Positions 6,690 to 12,196 of a DNA stretch of 12,196 nt are shown here, one piece after another. The number at the start of each line of letters is the position of its first letter. Positions within the stretch are counted from its first letter, which is position 1. Made by a program: the position numbers and the translations under genes. The stretch is from Caryophanales bacterium UBA7476 (GTDB lineage Bacteria > Bacillota_I > Bacilli_A > RF39 > UBA660): NCBI GenBank assembly GCA_002477275.1, contig DLOU01000053.1, positions 1 through 12,196 on the forward strand. The letters are read 5' to 3'. The notes below the pieces were generated by a model. That model saw nothing but the letters and a program-made list of their open reading frames with translations, searched no databases and was not told the DNA's origin.

Positions 6690-7562
6690 ATGGAAATTGC
6701 TAAAGACTGGAAAGATTATGAAATAATAGATGCATCTTGTGGAGAAAAGTTAGAAAGATGGGGAAATGTCTATTTACTTAGACCAGATCCTCAAATAATT
6801 TGGAATACTGGAGATTTAAAAGAAAAATATAAAGGGAAGATTGATGCTATATATTATAGAAGTAATAAAGGTGGAGGACATTGGGAAAACTTGAGAAAAT
6901 TCAATCCTGTTTGGAATATAAAATATAAGAATCTAACTTTTAATATAAAACAGATGGGATTTAAGCATACTGGGCTTTTTCCTGAGCAAGCTTATAACTG
7001 GGATTTTATGATTAATAAAATAAGAAATAGTGGAAGAAAGATCAAAGTGCTTAATTTATTTGCTTATACTGGTGGAGCTAGTGTTGCGTGTTTAAGCGCA
7101 GGTGCTGAGGTTGTTCATGTTGACTCTTCTAGAGGTATGGTTGATTGGTGTAAAGAAAATGTAAAGTCTTGCAATCTTCAAGATAAACCAATAAGATTTT
7201 TAGTTGACGATGTGTGTAAATTTGTAAAGAGGGAAATTAGACGTGGAAATAAGTATGATGCTATTATAATGGATCCTCCAAGCTATGGTAGAGGAGCTAA
7301 TGGTGAAGTGTGGGATATTGAAAAAGACTTAAGTGATCTTTTAAATCTTTGTTTAGAAATATTAAGTGACGATCCACTATTTGTGTTAATTAATTCTTAT
7401 ACTACTGGACTTTCATATTCTGTACTTTCAAATTTATTAACACTTACTGTGGATAAAAAGAAAAAAGGTATAATAACTTGTGGAGAAGTTGGACTAAAAA
7501 TTAAAAACAATAATTTAGTTTTACCTTGTGGAATATATGGAAGATGGGAAAAAAATGATTAA
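6690..7562 (+). CDS. RlmI-like SAM-dependent RNA methyltransferase
   Basis: Class I methyltransferase of the COG1092 type (RlmI/RlmK-like), predicted to transfer a methyl group from SAM to a base in RNA, most likely 23S rRNA. The Rossmann SAM-binding motif I is LNLFAYTGGAS (121-131), the acidic residue after strand 2 is D145 in VHVDSS, D173-D174 lie at the adenine-binding strand, and the catalytic motif IV is DPPSYG (195-200). The PUA domain that begins E. coli RlmI is absent, as in several short Bacillota homologues; 290 aa fits those. AGAAAGAAG just upstream (to 6682) serves as ribosome site. It overlaps by 8 bp the pseudouridine synthase gene, a second RNA modification enzyme. The exact target base cannot be assigned. 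Confidence 0.8.
   Translation: MEIAKDWKDYEIIDASCGEKLERWGNVYLLRPDPQIIWNTGDLKEKYKGKIDAIYYRSNKGGGHWENLRKFNPVWNIKYKNLTFNIKQMGFKHTGLFPEQAYNWDFMINKIRNSGRKIKVLNLFAYTGGASVACLSAGAEVVHVDSSRGMVDWCKENVKSCNLQDKPIRFLVDDVCKFVKREIRRGNKYDAIIMDPPSYGRGANGEVWDIEKDLSDLLNLCLEILSDDPLFVLINSYTTGLSYSVLSNLLTLTVDKKKKGIITCGEVGLKIKNNNLVLPCGIYGRWEKND
7545..7550 (+). promoter_or_regulatory. Ribosome binding site deciding the RluA-family start
   Basis: TGGGAA lies 4 nt before the ATG at 7555, inside the end of the methyltransferase gene. Upstream in-frame starts (GTG at 7528, ATG at 7537) would add residues before the conserved beginning IIYEDN and would lengthen the overlap with the methyltransferase, so 7555 is preferred. 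Confidence 0.5.
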
Positions 7563-8220
7563 ATTAAATATAATATACGAAGATAATCATATAATAGTAG
7601 TGGAAAAGCCATTTAATATACTTAGTCAAGCTGATAATACAGGTGATATTGATATGCTGACTTTGATAAAGAATTATATTAAAGAAAAGTATAATAAACC
7701 TGGTAATGTTTATTTAGGGCTTGTTCATAGACTTGATAGACCTGTAGGTGGAGTAATGGTTTTTGCTAAAACTAGTAAAGCTGCAAGTAGGTTAAGTGAT
7801 CAAATTAGAAAAAATGAGTTTGATAAAACTTATCTTGCTGTAGTGCATGGAATACTAAAAGAAAAAGAGGGGACTTTTAAAGATTATCTTAAGAAAAATA
7901 ATGATGGTAATACTATTGTTACAAATGAAAAAGATGGAAAATTAAGCATTCTTCATTACAAAGTTTTAGATATTAATAAAGAAAAAAACGAAACACTTGT
8001 TGAAATAAAATTAGAGACAGGAAGACATCATCAAATAAGAGTTCAATTTTCATCACGTGGTTATCCATTATGTGGAGATCAAAGATATGGAAAGATGGAT
8101 AATACTCAAATAGCTCTTTATGCATATAAGTTAGAATTTATTCATCCTGTAAAGAAAGAAAAAGTTACTTTTTCCTTATGTAAACCTAATTTACAATACT
8201 TCAATGACTTTAACAGTTAA
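7555..8220 (+). CDS. RluA-family pseudouridine synthase
   Basis: Isomerises specific uridines to pseudouridine in rRNA or tRNA. From the ATG at 7555 (221 aa) the protein begins IIYEDNHIIVVEKP, typical of short single-domain RluA members without an S4 domain. The catalytic motif is LVHRLDRPVGG, with the nucleophilic aspartate at residue 61 and the following arginine that flips the target base. VFAKTSKAA follows, and GRHHQIRVQF further on is the conserved RxHQIR motif. The ATG lies within the last codons of the methyltransferase gene, an 8-bp overlap that suggests translational coupling. The RPVGG form of the catalytic loop (instead of RDTSG) is common in a Bacillota subgroup. The target uridine is not predictable. 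No clear terminator follows. Confidence 0.87.
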   Translation: MIKLNIIYEDNHIIVVEKPFNILSQADNTGDIDMLTLIKNYIKEKYNKPGNVYLGLVHRLDRPVGGVMVFAKTSKAASRLSDQIRKNEFDKTYLAVVHGILKEKEGTFKDYLKKNNDGNTIVTNEKDGKLSILHYKVLDINKEKNETLVEIKLETGRHHQIRVQFSSRGYPLCGDQRYGKMDNTQIALYAYKLEFIHPVKKEKVTFSLCKPNLQYFNDFNS

Positions 8221-8244
8221 AAAAATGTCAAAAAAAATAAGTTG

Positions 8245-8273
8245 TTGCAAATAAAATGTTTTTTTGTTATATT
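8245..8273 (+). promoter_or_regulatory. Promoter of the repeat membrane protein gene
   Basis: TTGCAA (8245-8250) and TATATT (8268-8273) are 17 nt apart, and TG at 8265-8266 makes the -10 an extended one. Transcription would start near 8280. The ribosome site AGAGGGAGAA (8291-8300) and the ATG at 8308 follow at normal distances. Confidence 0.65.
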
Positions 8274-8307
8274 ATTTATAGAATAAAAATAGAGGGAGAA
8301 TGATTAT

Positions 8308-9354
8308 ATGAAATTTGACTTAAGCTGGTTTAAAACAATTCCTGGTCTTCTAATTACTTTTGGAGTTGTTTTATTAATCGTTGCTTTAATTATATTTATT
8401 GTTACATCAAGAAAAAATAAAAAAGAAAAACAACAAGAACAAGAAAATCCAGGAAGTGTAAACCCTGAAGTACCTCAAGAATTAGATGCTACTCCTGTAC
8501 CAGTTGAGACAGAGGCAGTACCTACTCCCGTAGAGGTAGCGCCAACATCAGAAGCAGTACCTACTCCAGTAGAAGTAGCACCAACAGCAGAAGCGGTACC
8601 TACACCTGTTGAGGTAGTACCAACAGCAGAGGCAGTACCTACTCCAGTAGAAGTAGCGCCAACACCAGAGGCAGTACCTACTCCAGTAGAGGTAGCGCCA
8701 ACACCAGAGGCAGTACCTACTCCAGTAGAAGTAACACCAACAGTAGAGGCAGTACCTACTCCAGTAGAAGTAGCACCAACAGCAGAGGTAGTACCTACTC
8801 CAGTAGAAGTTGCGCCAACAGTAGAAGCAGTACCTACTCCAGCAGAAGTAACACCAACAGTTCAACCTCTACCTACAGTAGAAACTACAGCTCCAGAAGT
8901 TACACCAGTTCCTAGTGTTGAACCAATTGCACCAGTTGATATGACTGTTTCATCAACTATTCCTGCACCAGCAGAAGTAGTTCCAACTGAAGTAACACCA
9001 GCTGCACCTGAAGTAGCACCTGCTGAATCAGTTTTACCTGCTCCAGCAACACAAGAACCTGCACCTTCAATTTATGGAGGAGTAAGTCAAATAATCCCTA
9101 ATATTGAAATAAATCAGTCTAGCCATCAGATATATGGTGGAGCTGATCCTTTAGAAAATACACAAAGTATTAGTGTTGTTCCAACAGTTGCTCCTGCAAC
9201 ACCAGAAGTTACCCCAGTAGCTACAAGTGAAGTAGTACCTTCTGTTGTACCTGAAGTTCCAGCTGCTAGTGCAGTTGTACCTCCAGTACCTGCTGCTGAA
9301 TCAGTAGTTCCTGTTGTTCCTGCAACAGACGGAGTTATACCTCCACAAGCTTAA
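8308..9354 (+). CDS. Single-pass membrane protein with Pro/Thr/Val-rich repeat tail
   Basis: Function unknown. One transmembrane helix lies at about residues 13-33. It is followed at once by a basic stretch (RKNKKEK, 35-41) and a Q/E-rich linker. Residues 69-185 are nine tandem copies of a 13-residue unit, EAVPTPVEVAPT plus one variable residue. The rest (186-348) is a less regular Pro/Val/Ala-rich tail with two IYGG motifs (255-258, 275-278) and no folded domain. There is no signal peptidase site, lipobox or LPXTG motif. By the positive-inside rule the basic flank is cytoplasmic, giving an N-out/C-in topology like ZipA, whose N-terminal helix is followed by a charged, Pro/Gln-rich linker. 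The resemblance is architectural, not proven homology. An extended extracellular stalk is the alternative. The repeats are richer in GC than the surrounding genes. Own promoter and terminator. Confidence 0.75.
   Translation: MKFDLSWFKTIPGLLITFGVVLLIVALIIFIVTSRKNKKEKQQEQENPGSVNPEVPQELDATPVPVETEAVPTPVEVAPTSEAVPTPVEVAPTAEAVPTPVEVVPTAEAVPTPVEVAPTPEAVPTPVEVAPTPEAVPTPVEVTPTVEAVPTPVEVAPTAEVVPTPVEVAPTVEAVPTPAEVTPTVQPLPTVETTAPEVTPVPSVEPIAPVDMTVSSTIPAPAEVVPTEVTPAAPEVAPAESVLPAPATQEPAPSIYGGVSQIIPNIEINQSSHQIYGGADPLENTQSISVVPTVAPATPEVTPVATSEVVPSVVPEVPAASAVVPPVPAAESVVPVVPATDGVIPPQA
8512..8862 (+). repeat. Nine 39-bp tandem repeats, in frame
   Basis: Nine units of 39 bp encode EAVPTPVEVAPTx with few changes. 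Most differences are third-base changes or swaps at unit residues 2, 7, 10 and 13 (for example A to V, V to A, A to T or V). Units 4 and 5 are nearly identical in DNA, a sign of recent duplication. Since 39 is a multiple of 3, changes in copy number would keep the reading frame. Confidence 0.9.
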
Positions 9355-9364
9355 ATAAAATAAT

Positions 9365-9387
9365 AAATCATCGCTTGATGATTTTTT
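9365..9387 (+). terminator. Intrinsic terminator after the repeat protein
   Basis: AAATCATC (9365-9372) and GATGATTT (9377-9384) pair perfectly around GCTT, and T continues to 9387. It lies 10 nt after the stop codon. Confidence 0.8.
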
Positions 9388-9396
9388 CTTTTGCTC

Positions 9397-9423
9397 TTGT
9401 TTTTGTTTTTAACTTATTATAAT
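9397..9423 (+). promoter_or_regulatory. Possible promoter of the ABC-miaA operon
   Basis: TATAAT at 9418-9423 is perfect. The nearest -35 candidate, TTGTTT (9397-9402), has a short 15-nt spacer. Transcription would begin near 9430. The ribosome site AGGAGA (9435-9440) and the ATG at 9445 follow. The preceding terminator supports a new transcription unit here. Confidence 0.45.
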
Positions 9424-9444
9424 ATAAGTCTATGAGGAGATAAT

Positions 9445-10176
9445 ATGTTAACTGTAAAAAATATATATAAAAAATTTGATAATAAAGATTATTATGCTGA
9501 TTATGACATTTCTTTTGAAGCACATGATGGAGAAGTTATTGGTGTTGTGGGACCTAATGGAGCTGGGAAAACAACTCTTTTAAGAATGCTTGGAGGTATT
9601 CTTTCCCCAACATCTGGTAATATATCTTTTGATGGACTTGATTATTTAAATAATGAAATAGATATAAAGAAAAATATTGGTTATTTATCTGAAAATACAC
9701 AGATTTATAAAAGTTTAACTCCATATGAATTACTTGATTTATGTCTAGATATCTATAATATTGATTCAAAATCAAAAGATAAAAAAATTAAAGAAATACT
9801 TAAAAAATTACGAATTGAAAAACTTATGAACGAAAGAATTGAACATCTTTCTACTGGACAATCTCAAAAAGTTAATATTGCTAGACTTCTTATTCATAAT
9901 CCTAAATATTATATATTAGATGAAGTTACTAATGGTCTTGATATAATTTCTAGTGAGATTATTTCTAACTTTGTAAAAGAAGAAAAGAAAAATGGAAAAG
10001 TAATCATTTATTCTACTCATCATATGGAGGAAATTGAGAATATTTGTGATAAATTACTTATTCTTAAAGAAGGAAGAGTAATAGAAAATGATACAGTAAA
10101 AAATATCTTAAAGAAAACTAAAAAAAGTAATTTAAGAGAAGCTTTCTTTGAAATTATTGGTGGTGATGTTTTATGA
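9445..10176 (+). CDS. NatA-like ABC transporter ATP-binding protein
   Basis: Cytoplasmic ATPase subunit that should power the permease encoded at 11033-12178. Walker A is GPNGAGKTT (36-44). The Q-loop region GYLSENTQIYKSLTP (79-93) and the signature LSTGQSQKVNIAR (135-147) resemble NatA, where STG replaces the usual SGG. Walker B is YYILDE (155-160), the D-loop GLD (164-166), and the H-loop histidine H192. V161 stands after the catalytic glutamate where proline is usual. The length of 243 aa is normal. NatA/NatB of Bacillus exports sodium; related pairs export drugs or peptides, so the substrate is uncertain. The stop overlaps the miaA start by 4 bp (ATGA), indicating coupling. Confidence 0.88.
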   Translation: MLTVKNIYKKFDNKDYYADYDISFEAHDGEVIGVVGPNGAGKTTLLRMLGGILSPTSGNISFDGLDYLNNEIDIKKNIGYLSENTQIYKSLTPYELLDLCLDIYNIDSKSKDKKIKEILKKLRIEKLMNERIEHLSTGQSQKVNIARLLIHNPKYYILDEVTNGLDIISSEIISNFVKEEKKNGKVIIYSTHHMEEIENICDKLLILKEGRVIENDTVKNILKKTKKSNLREAFFEIIGGDVL

Positions 10177-11036
10177 TACTAGCTATAGTTGGGCCTACTG
10201 CTGTTGGAAAAACAAAAATGAGTATAATGCTTGCTAAAAAATATGATGCTATAATAATTAACTCAGATGCTATGCAAGTTTATAAAGATTTAAATATTGG
10301 CACTGCAAAAGTCACAGAAGAAGAAAAAGAAGGTGTTCCTCATTTTTTATTTGATATTAAGAATGTAGATGAAGAATATAGTATATATGATTATCAAAAA
10401 GATGTTAGAAAATTACTTGAAGAATACAAAGATAAAAATATTATTTTTGTGGGTGGAACAGGTCTTTATTTAAAAAGTGCATTATATGATTATGATTTGG
10501 ATAAAGAAAGTGGTAAGAATGATTATAGTAGTTATTCAAATGAAGAATTATATAAGATGGCACTTGAAAAAGATAAAAACTGTGATATACATCCTAATAA
10601 TAGAGTAAGACTTGAAAGATTCTTAGATAAGGAGAAAACTACACATAAAGAACCTGTAAAACTTTATGATCATTTAATAATTGGTTTAACTGTTGATAGA
10701 GATATTCTTTATGAGAGAATAAATAAAAGAGTCGATGTAATGGTTAATCAAGGGTTACTTGATGAAGTTAAATATTTTTATGATAATAAAATATATTCAA
10801 AACCTTTAATTAATGGTATAGGTTATAAAGAATTATATGAATATTTTGATGGTGAAGTTAGTTTAGATGTTGCAATTGACAATATAAAAAAGAATTCAAG
10901 ACATTATGCTAAAAGACAATATACTTTTTTTAATAATCAACTTGATGTTAATTGGTTTAATGTTAATTTAGATAATTTTGAAGAGACATATCTAAATGTT
11001 TTAGATTTTGTTGAAAAAAATAAGGGTGAGTTATGA
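10173..11036 (+). CDS. miaA: tRNA dimethylallyltransferase MiaA
   Basis: Transfers the dimethylallyl group of DMAPP to N6 of A37 in tRNAs reading codons that begin with U, giving i6A37. Visible motifs: the P-loop GPTAVGKT (7-14); SDAMQVYKDLNIGTAK, which carries the substrate-binding residues and the catalytic aspartate; VPHFLFD; GGTGLYLKSALYD, the family's GGTGLY motif; and NNRVRLERF in the insertion domain. RQYTFFNNQ near the C-terminus matches the usual RQxTWFR segment. At 287 aa it is slightly shorter than most bacterial MiaA (about 300-315), with no motif lost. GGTGGTGAT upstream serves as ribosome site. Both junctions, with the NatA-like gene before and the permease after, are 4-bp ATGA overlaps, so it is made together with a transporter to which it has no known functional link. 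Confidence 0.95.
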   Translation: MILAIVGPTAVGKTKMSIMLAKKYDAIIINSDAMQVYKDLNIGTAKVTEEEKEGVPHFLFDIKNVDEEYSIYDYQKDVRKLLEEYKDKNIIFVGGTGLYLKSALYDYDLDKESGKNDYSSYSNEELYKMALEKDKNCDIHPNNRVRLERFLDKEKTTHKEPVKLYDHLIIGLTVDRDILYERINKRVDVMVNQGLLDEVKYFYDNKIYSKPLINGIGYKELYEYFDGEVSLDVAIDNIKKNSRHYAKRQYTFFNNQLDVNWFNVNLDNFEETYLNVLDFVEKNKGEL

Positions 11037-12178
11037 GAAATATACTAAATATTTTAAAGAAAGAAAAAACAGAGATGCTTAGAGATAAAAAATCTCTTGC
11101 TATGATGCTTGTTATACCATTTTTTATTCCTTTTATAATAATAGGCATATCGTTTATTTTTGATGGTGAACTTAATAAAAAAGTTGATGAATATAATAAG
11201 ATTGGCTTTAATTATTCATTATCTGAAACTGAAAAAAGTATTTTAAAAAGTTATAAGATAGATTATGTAGAATCTTCTACGAAGAAACTTGAAAAAATGT
11301 ATAAAAAAGAAAAAATTGATTTATATGTTACTAAAGATGAGAATGTTTATACAATAAACTATAAAACTAGTGAAAAGGCAGCTTTTGCTAGAGAATTAAT
11401 AGGTGAATATTTTGATGCTTATAAGATTTATCTTCAAGATAAGTATTTAAGTGAAAATGGTATAGATTCTAATGAAGTGGTAAATATAATTTCAGTGAAA
11501 GAGAATACTATATCAGAAGATAATTACTATAAAGAATTTTTAGTTAGTTATGCATTTATATTTGTTATGATGGCAATAACTGTTTCAGCTACTTATCCAG
11601 CTACTGATTCTACTGCAGGAGAAAAAGAGAGAGGAACACTTGAAACATTACTTACTTTTCCTATTAAATCGAGAGATATTATTATTGGTAAATTTTTGAG
11701 TGTATCTATTTCATCAATTGTAACTGGTATATTAAGTTTAGCATTTGCTTTAATATCTTTAAAAATATCTGGCATGCTTGTTTCTATTTTTGAAGATATA
11801 GACTTAACACTTTCTTTCAGTAGTATACTAGTTTCAATTTTAACAATTATAATATATTCATTCTTGATAAGTGGCTTATGTATTGCGGTTGCTGGTAGGT
11901 GTAAATCATTTAAAGAAGCACAGAGTTCATTAACACCACTTACATTTGTTTCATTCTTTCCAGGAATGATAGCTTTTATGCTTAATATAAAATCTAGTAA
12001 TTTATTATCTATAATTCCATTTATTAATTATTCATTAATTCTTACTGAAGCATCAAAGGGAATAATAAATTATTTACATATATTCTTAATGATTATTTCA
12101 ACTTTAATTATAATATTTGTTGTTTTAGAAATTATAATAAGACAATATAAGTCAGAAAAAGTTCTTTTTTCTAAATAG
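11033..12178 (+). CDS. NatB-like ABC transporter permease (ABC-2 type)
   Basis: Membrane subunit of the exporter whose ATPase is encoded at 9445-10176. The first transmembrane helix lies at about residues 22-43. A hydrophilic segment follows (about 45-165), predicted outside the cell. Further helices lie at about 168-190, 217-241, 262-289, 299-319 and 346-368, perhaps with one more at 325-338. AGEKERGTLETLLTFPI (195-211), between the second and third helices, is the coupling motif typical of NatB and related permeases. The length of 381 aa agrees. AAGGGTGAG (11022-11030) is the ribosome site inside the end of miaA. The substrate may be sodium or an amphipathic compound; sequence alone does not decide. 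The next gene begins 10 nt after the stop. Confidence 0.85.
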   Translation: MRNILNILKKEKTEMLRDKKSLAMMLVIPFFIPFIIIGISFIFDGELNKKVDEYNKIGFNYSLSETEKSILKSYKIDYVESSTKKLEKMYKKEKIDLYVTKDENVYTINYKTSEKAAFARELIGEYFDAYKIYLQDKYLSENGIDSNEVVNIISVKENTISEDNYYKEFLVSYAFIFVMMAITVSATYPATDSTAGEKERGTLETLLTFPIKSRDIIIGKFLSVSISSIVTGILSLAFALISLKISGMLVSIFEDIDLTLSFSSILVSILTIIIYSFLISGLCIAVAGRCKSFKEAQSSLTPLTFVSFFPGMIAFMLNIKSSNLLSIIPFINYSLILTEASKGIINYLHIFLMIISTLIIIFVVLEIIIRQYKSEKVLFSK

Positions 12179-12188
12179 GAGACCAACT

Positions 12189-12196
12189 ATGAATAG
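12189..12196 (+). CDS. Start of a further operon gene, cut by the window edge
   Basis: Only ATG AAT AG is present. AGGAG at 12177-12181, overlapping the stop of the permease gene, lies 7 nt before the ATG, an ideal ribosome site. This marks a true gene start in the same operon. Nothing can be said about the product. Confidence 0.6.

Noticed and set aside
8211..8227. Terminator after the pseudouridine synthase gene
   Set aside because: TTTAACAGTTAAA can form only a tiny stem and is followed by A, not T, on this strand.
8512..8862. CRISPR array
   Set aside because: The repeats are directly adjacent with no unique spacers, and they are translated in frame as part of a protein.
8548..8865. Antisense reading frame rich in Cys, Trp and Tyr
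   Set aside because: It is the mirror of the 39-bp repeat of the + strand gene and stays open only because that repeat is regular. It has no promoter or ribosome site.
1..12196. Genetic code 4 (TGA as tryptophan)
   Set aside because: Several genes end at TGA exactly where the family end is expected and where the next gene starts (2840, 10176, 11036), and tryptophan is encoded by TGG.

Overview
The window is very AT-rich. Its genes are tightly packed on the + strand, with Shine-Dalgarno sites of the AGGAGG type and sigma70-type promoters. TGA is used as a stop codon (for example at 2838-2840, 10174-10176 and 11034-11036), so the Mollicutes code 4 does not apply. This fits a low-GC member of the Bacillota, perhaps an uncultured gut Bacilli lineage. 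The lineage is an inference, since no rRNA or other taxonomic marker is present.

Layout. (1) 1-2840 is a small-molecule phosphate and nucleotide cassette: a MobA/LicC-like nucleotidyltransferase, an aminoglycoside/choline-kinase-fold phosphotransferase, a NUDIX hydrolase with its own extended -10 promoter, and a Cof-type HAD phosphatase. The first two genes recall the LicA/LicC kinase-cytidylyltransferase pair, but the substrate cannot be read from sequence. (2) 2841-3170 holds no protein gene. It contains hairpins, a possible promoter and a clear intrinsic terminator with no gene in front of it, so it may encode a small RNA. It ends with a good promoter for the next operon. (3) 3171-6601 is a tandem pair of divergent sigma70-family factors (638 and 502 aa). 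Both carry an N-terminal extension, the same 8-residue insertion in the region 4.2 helix-turn-helix, and a C-terminal extension with a short region-4-like motif. This is the most unusual content of the window. A terminator overlaps the stop codon of the second gene. (4) 6690-8220 is an RNA-modification pair, a RlmI-type SAM methyltransferase and a RluA-family pseudouridine synthase, whose reading frames overlap by 8 bp. (5) 8308-9354 is a single-pass membrane protein whose tail is rich in Pro, Thr and Val and includes nine 13-residue tandem repeats. The charge distribution suggests a ZipA-like topology with the tail in the cytoplasm. It has its own promoter and terminator. (6) 9445 to the window end is an operon in which miaA (tRNA i6A37 prenyltransferase) sits between a NatA-like ABC ATPase and a NatB-like permease, each junction being a 4-bp ATGA overlap. 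A further gene starts at 12189 and is cut by the window edge.

The housekeeping parts (RNA modification, miaA, ABC exporter) are ordinary. The sigma pair, the hairpin-rich spacer before it and the repeat protein are the parts worth following.
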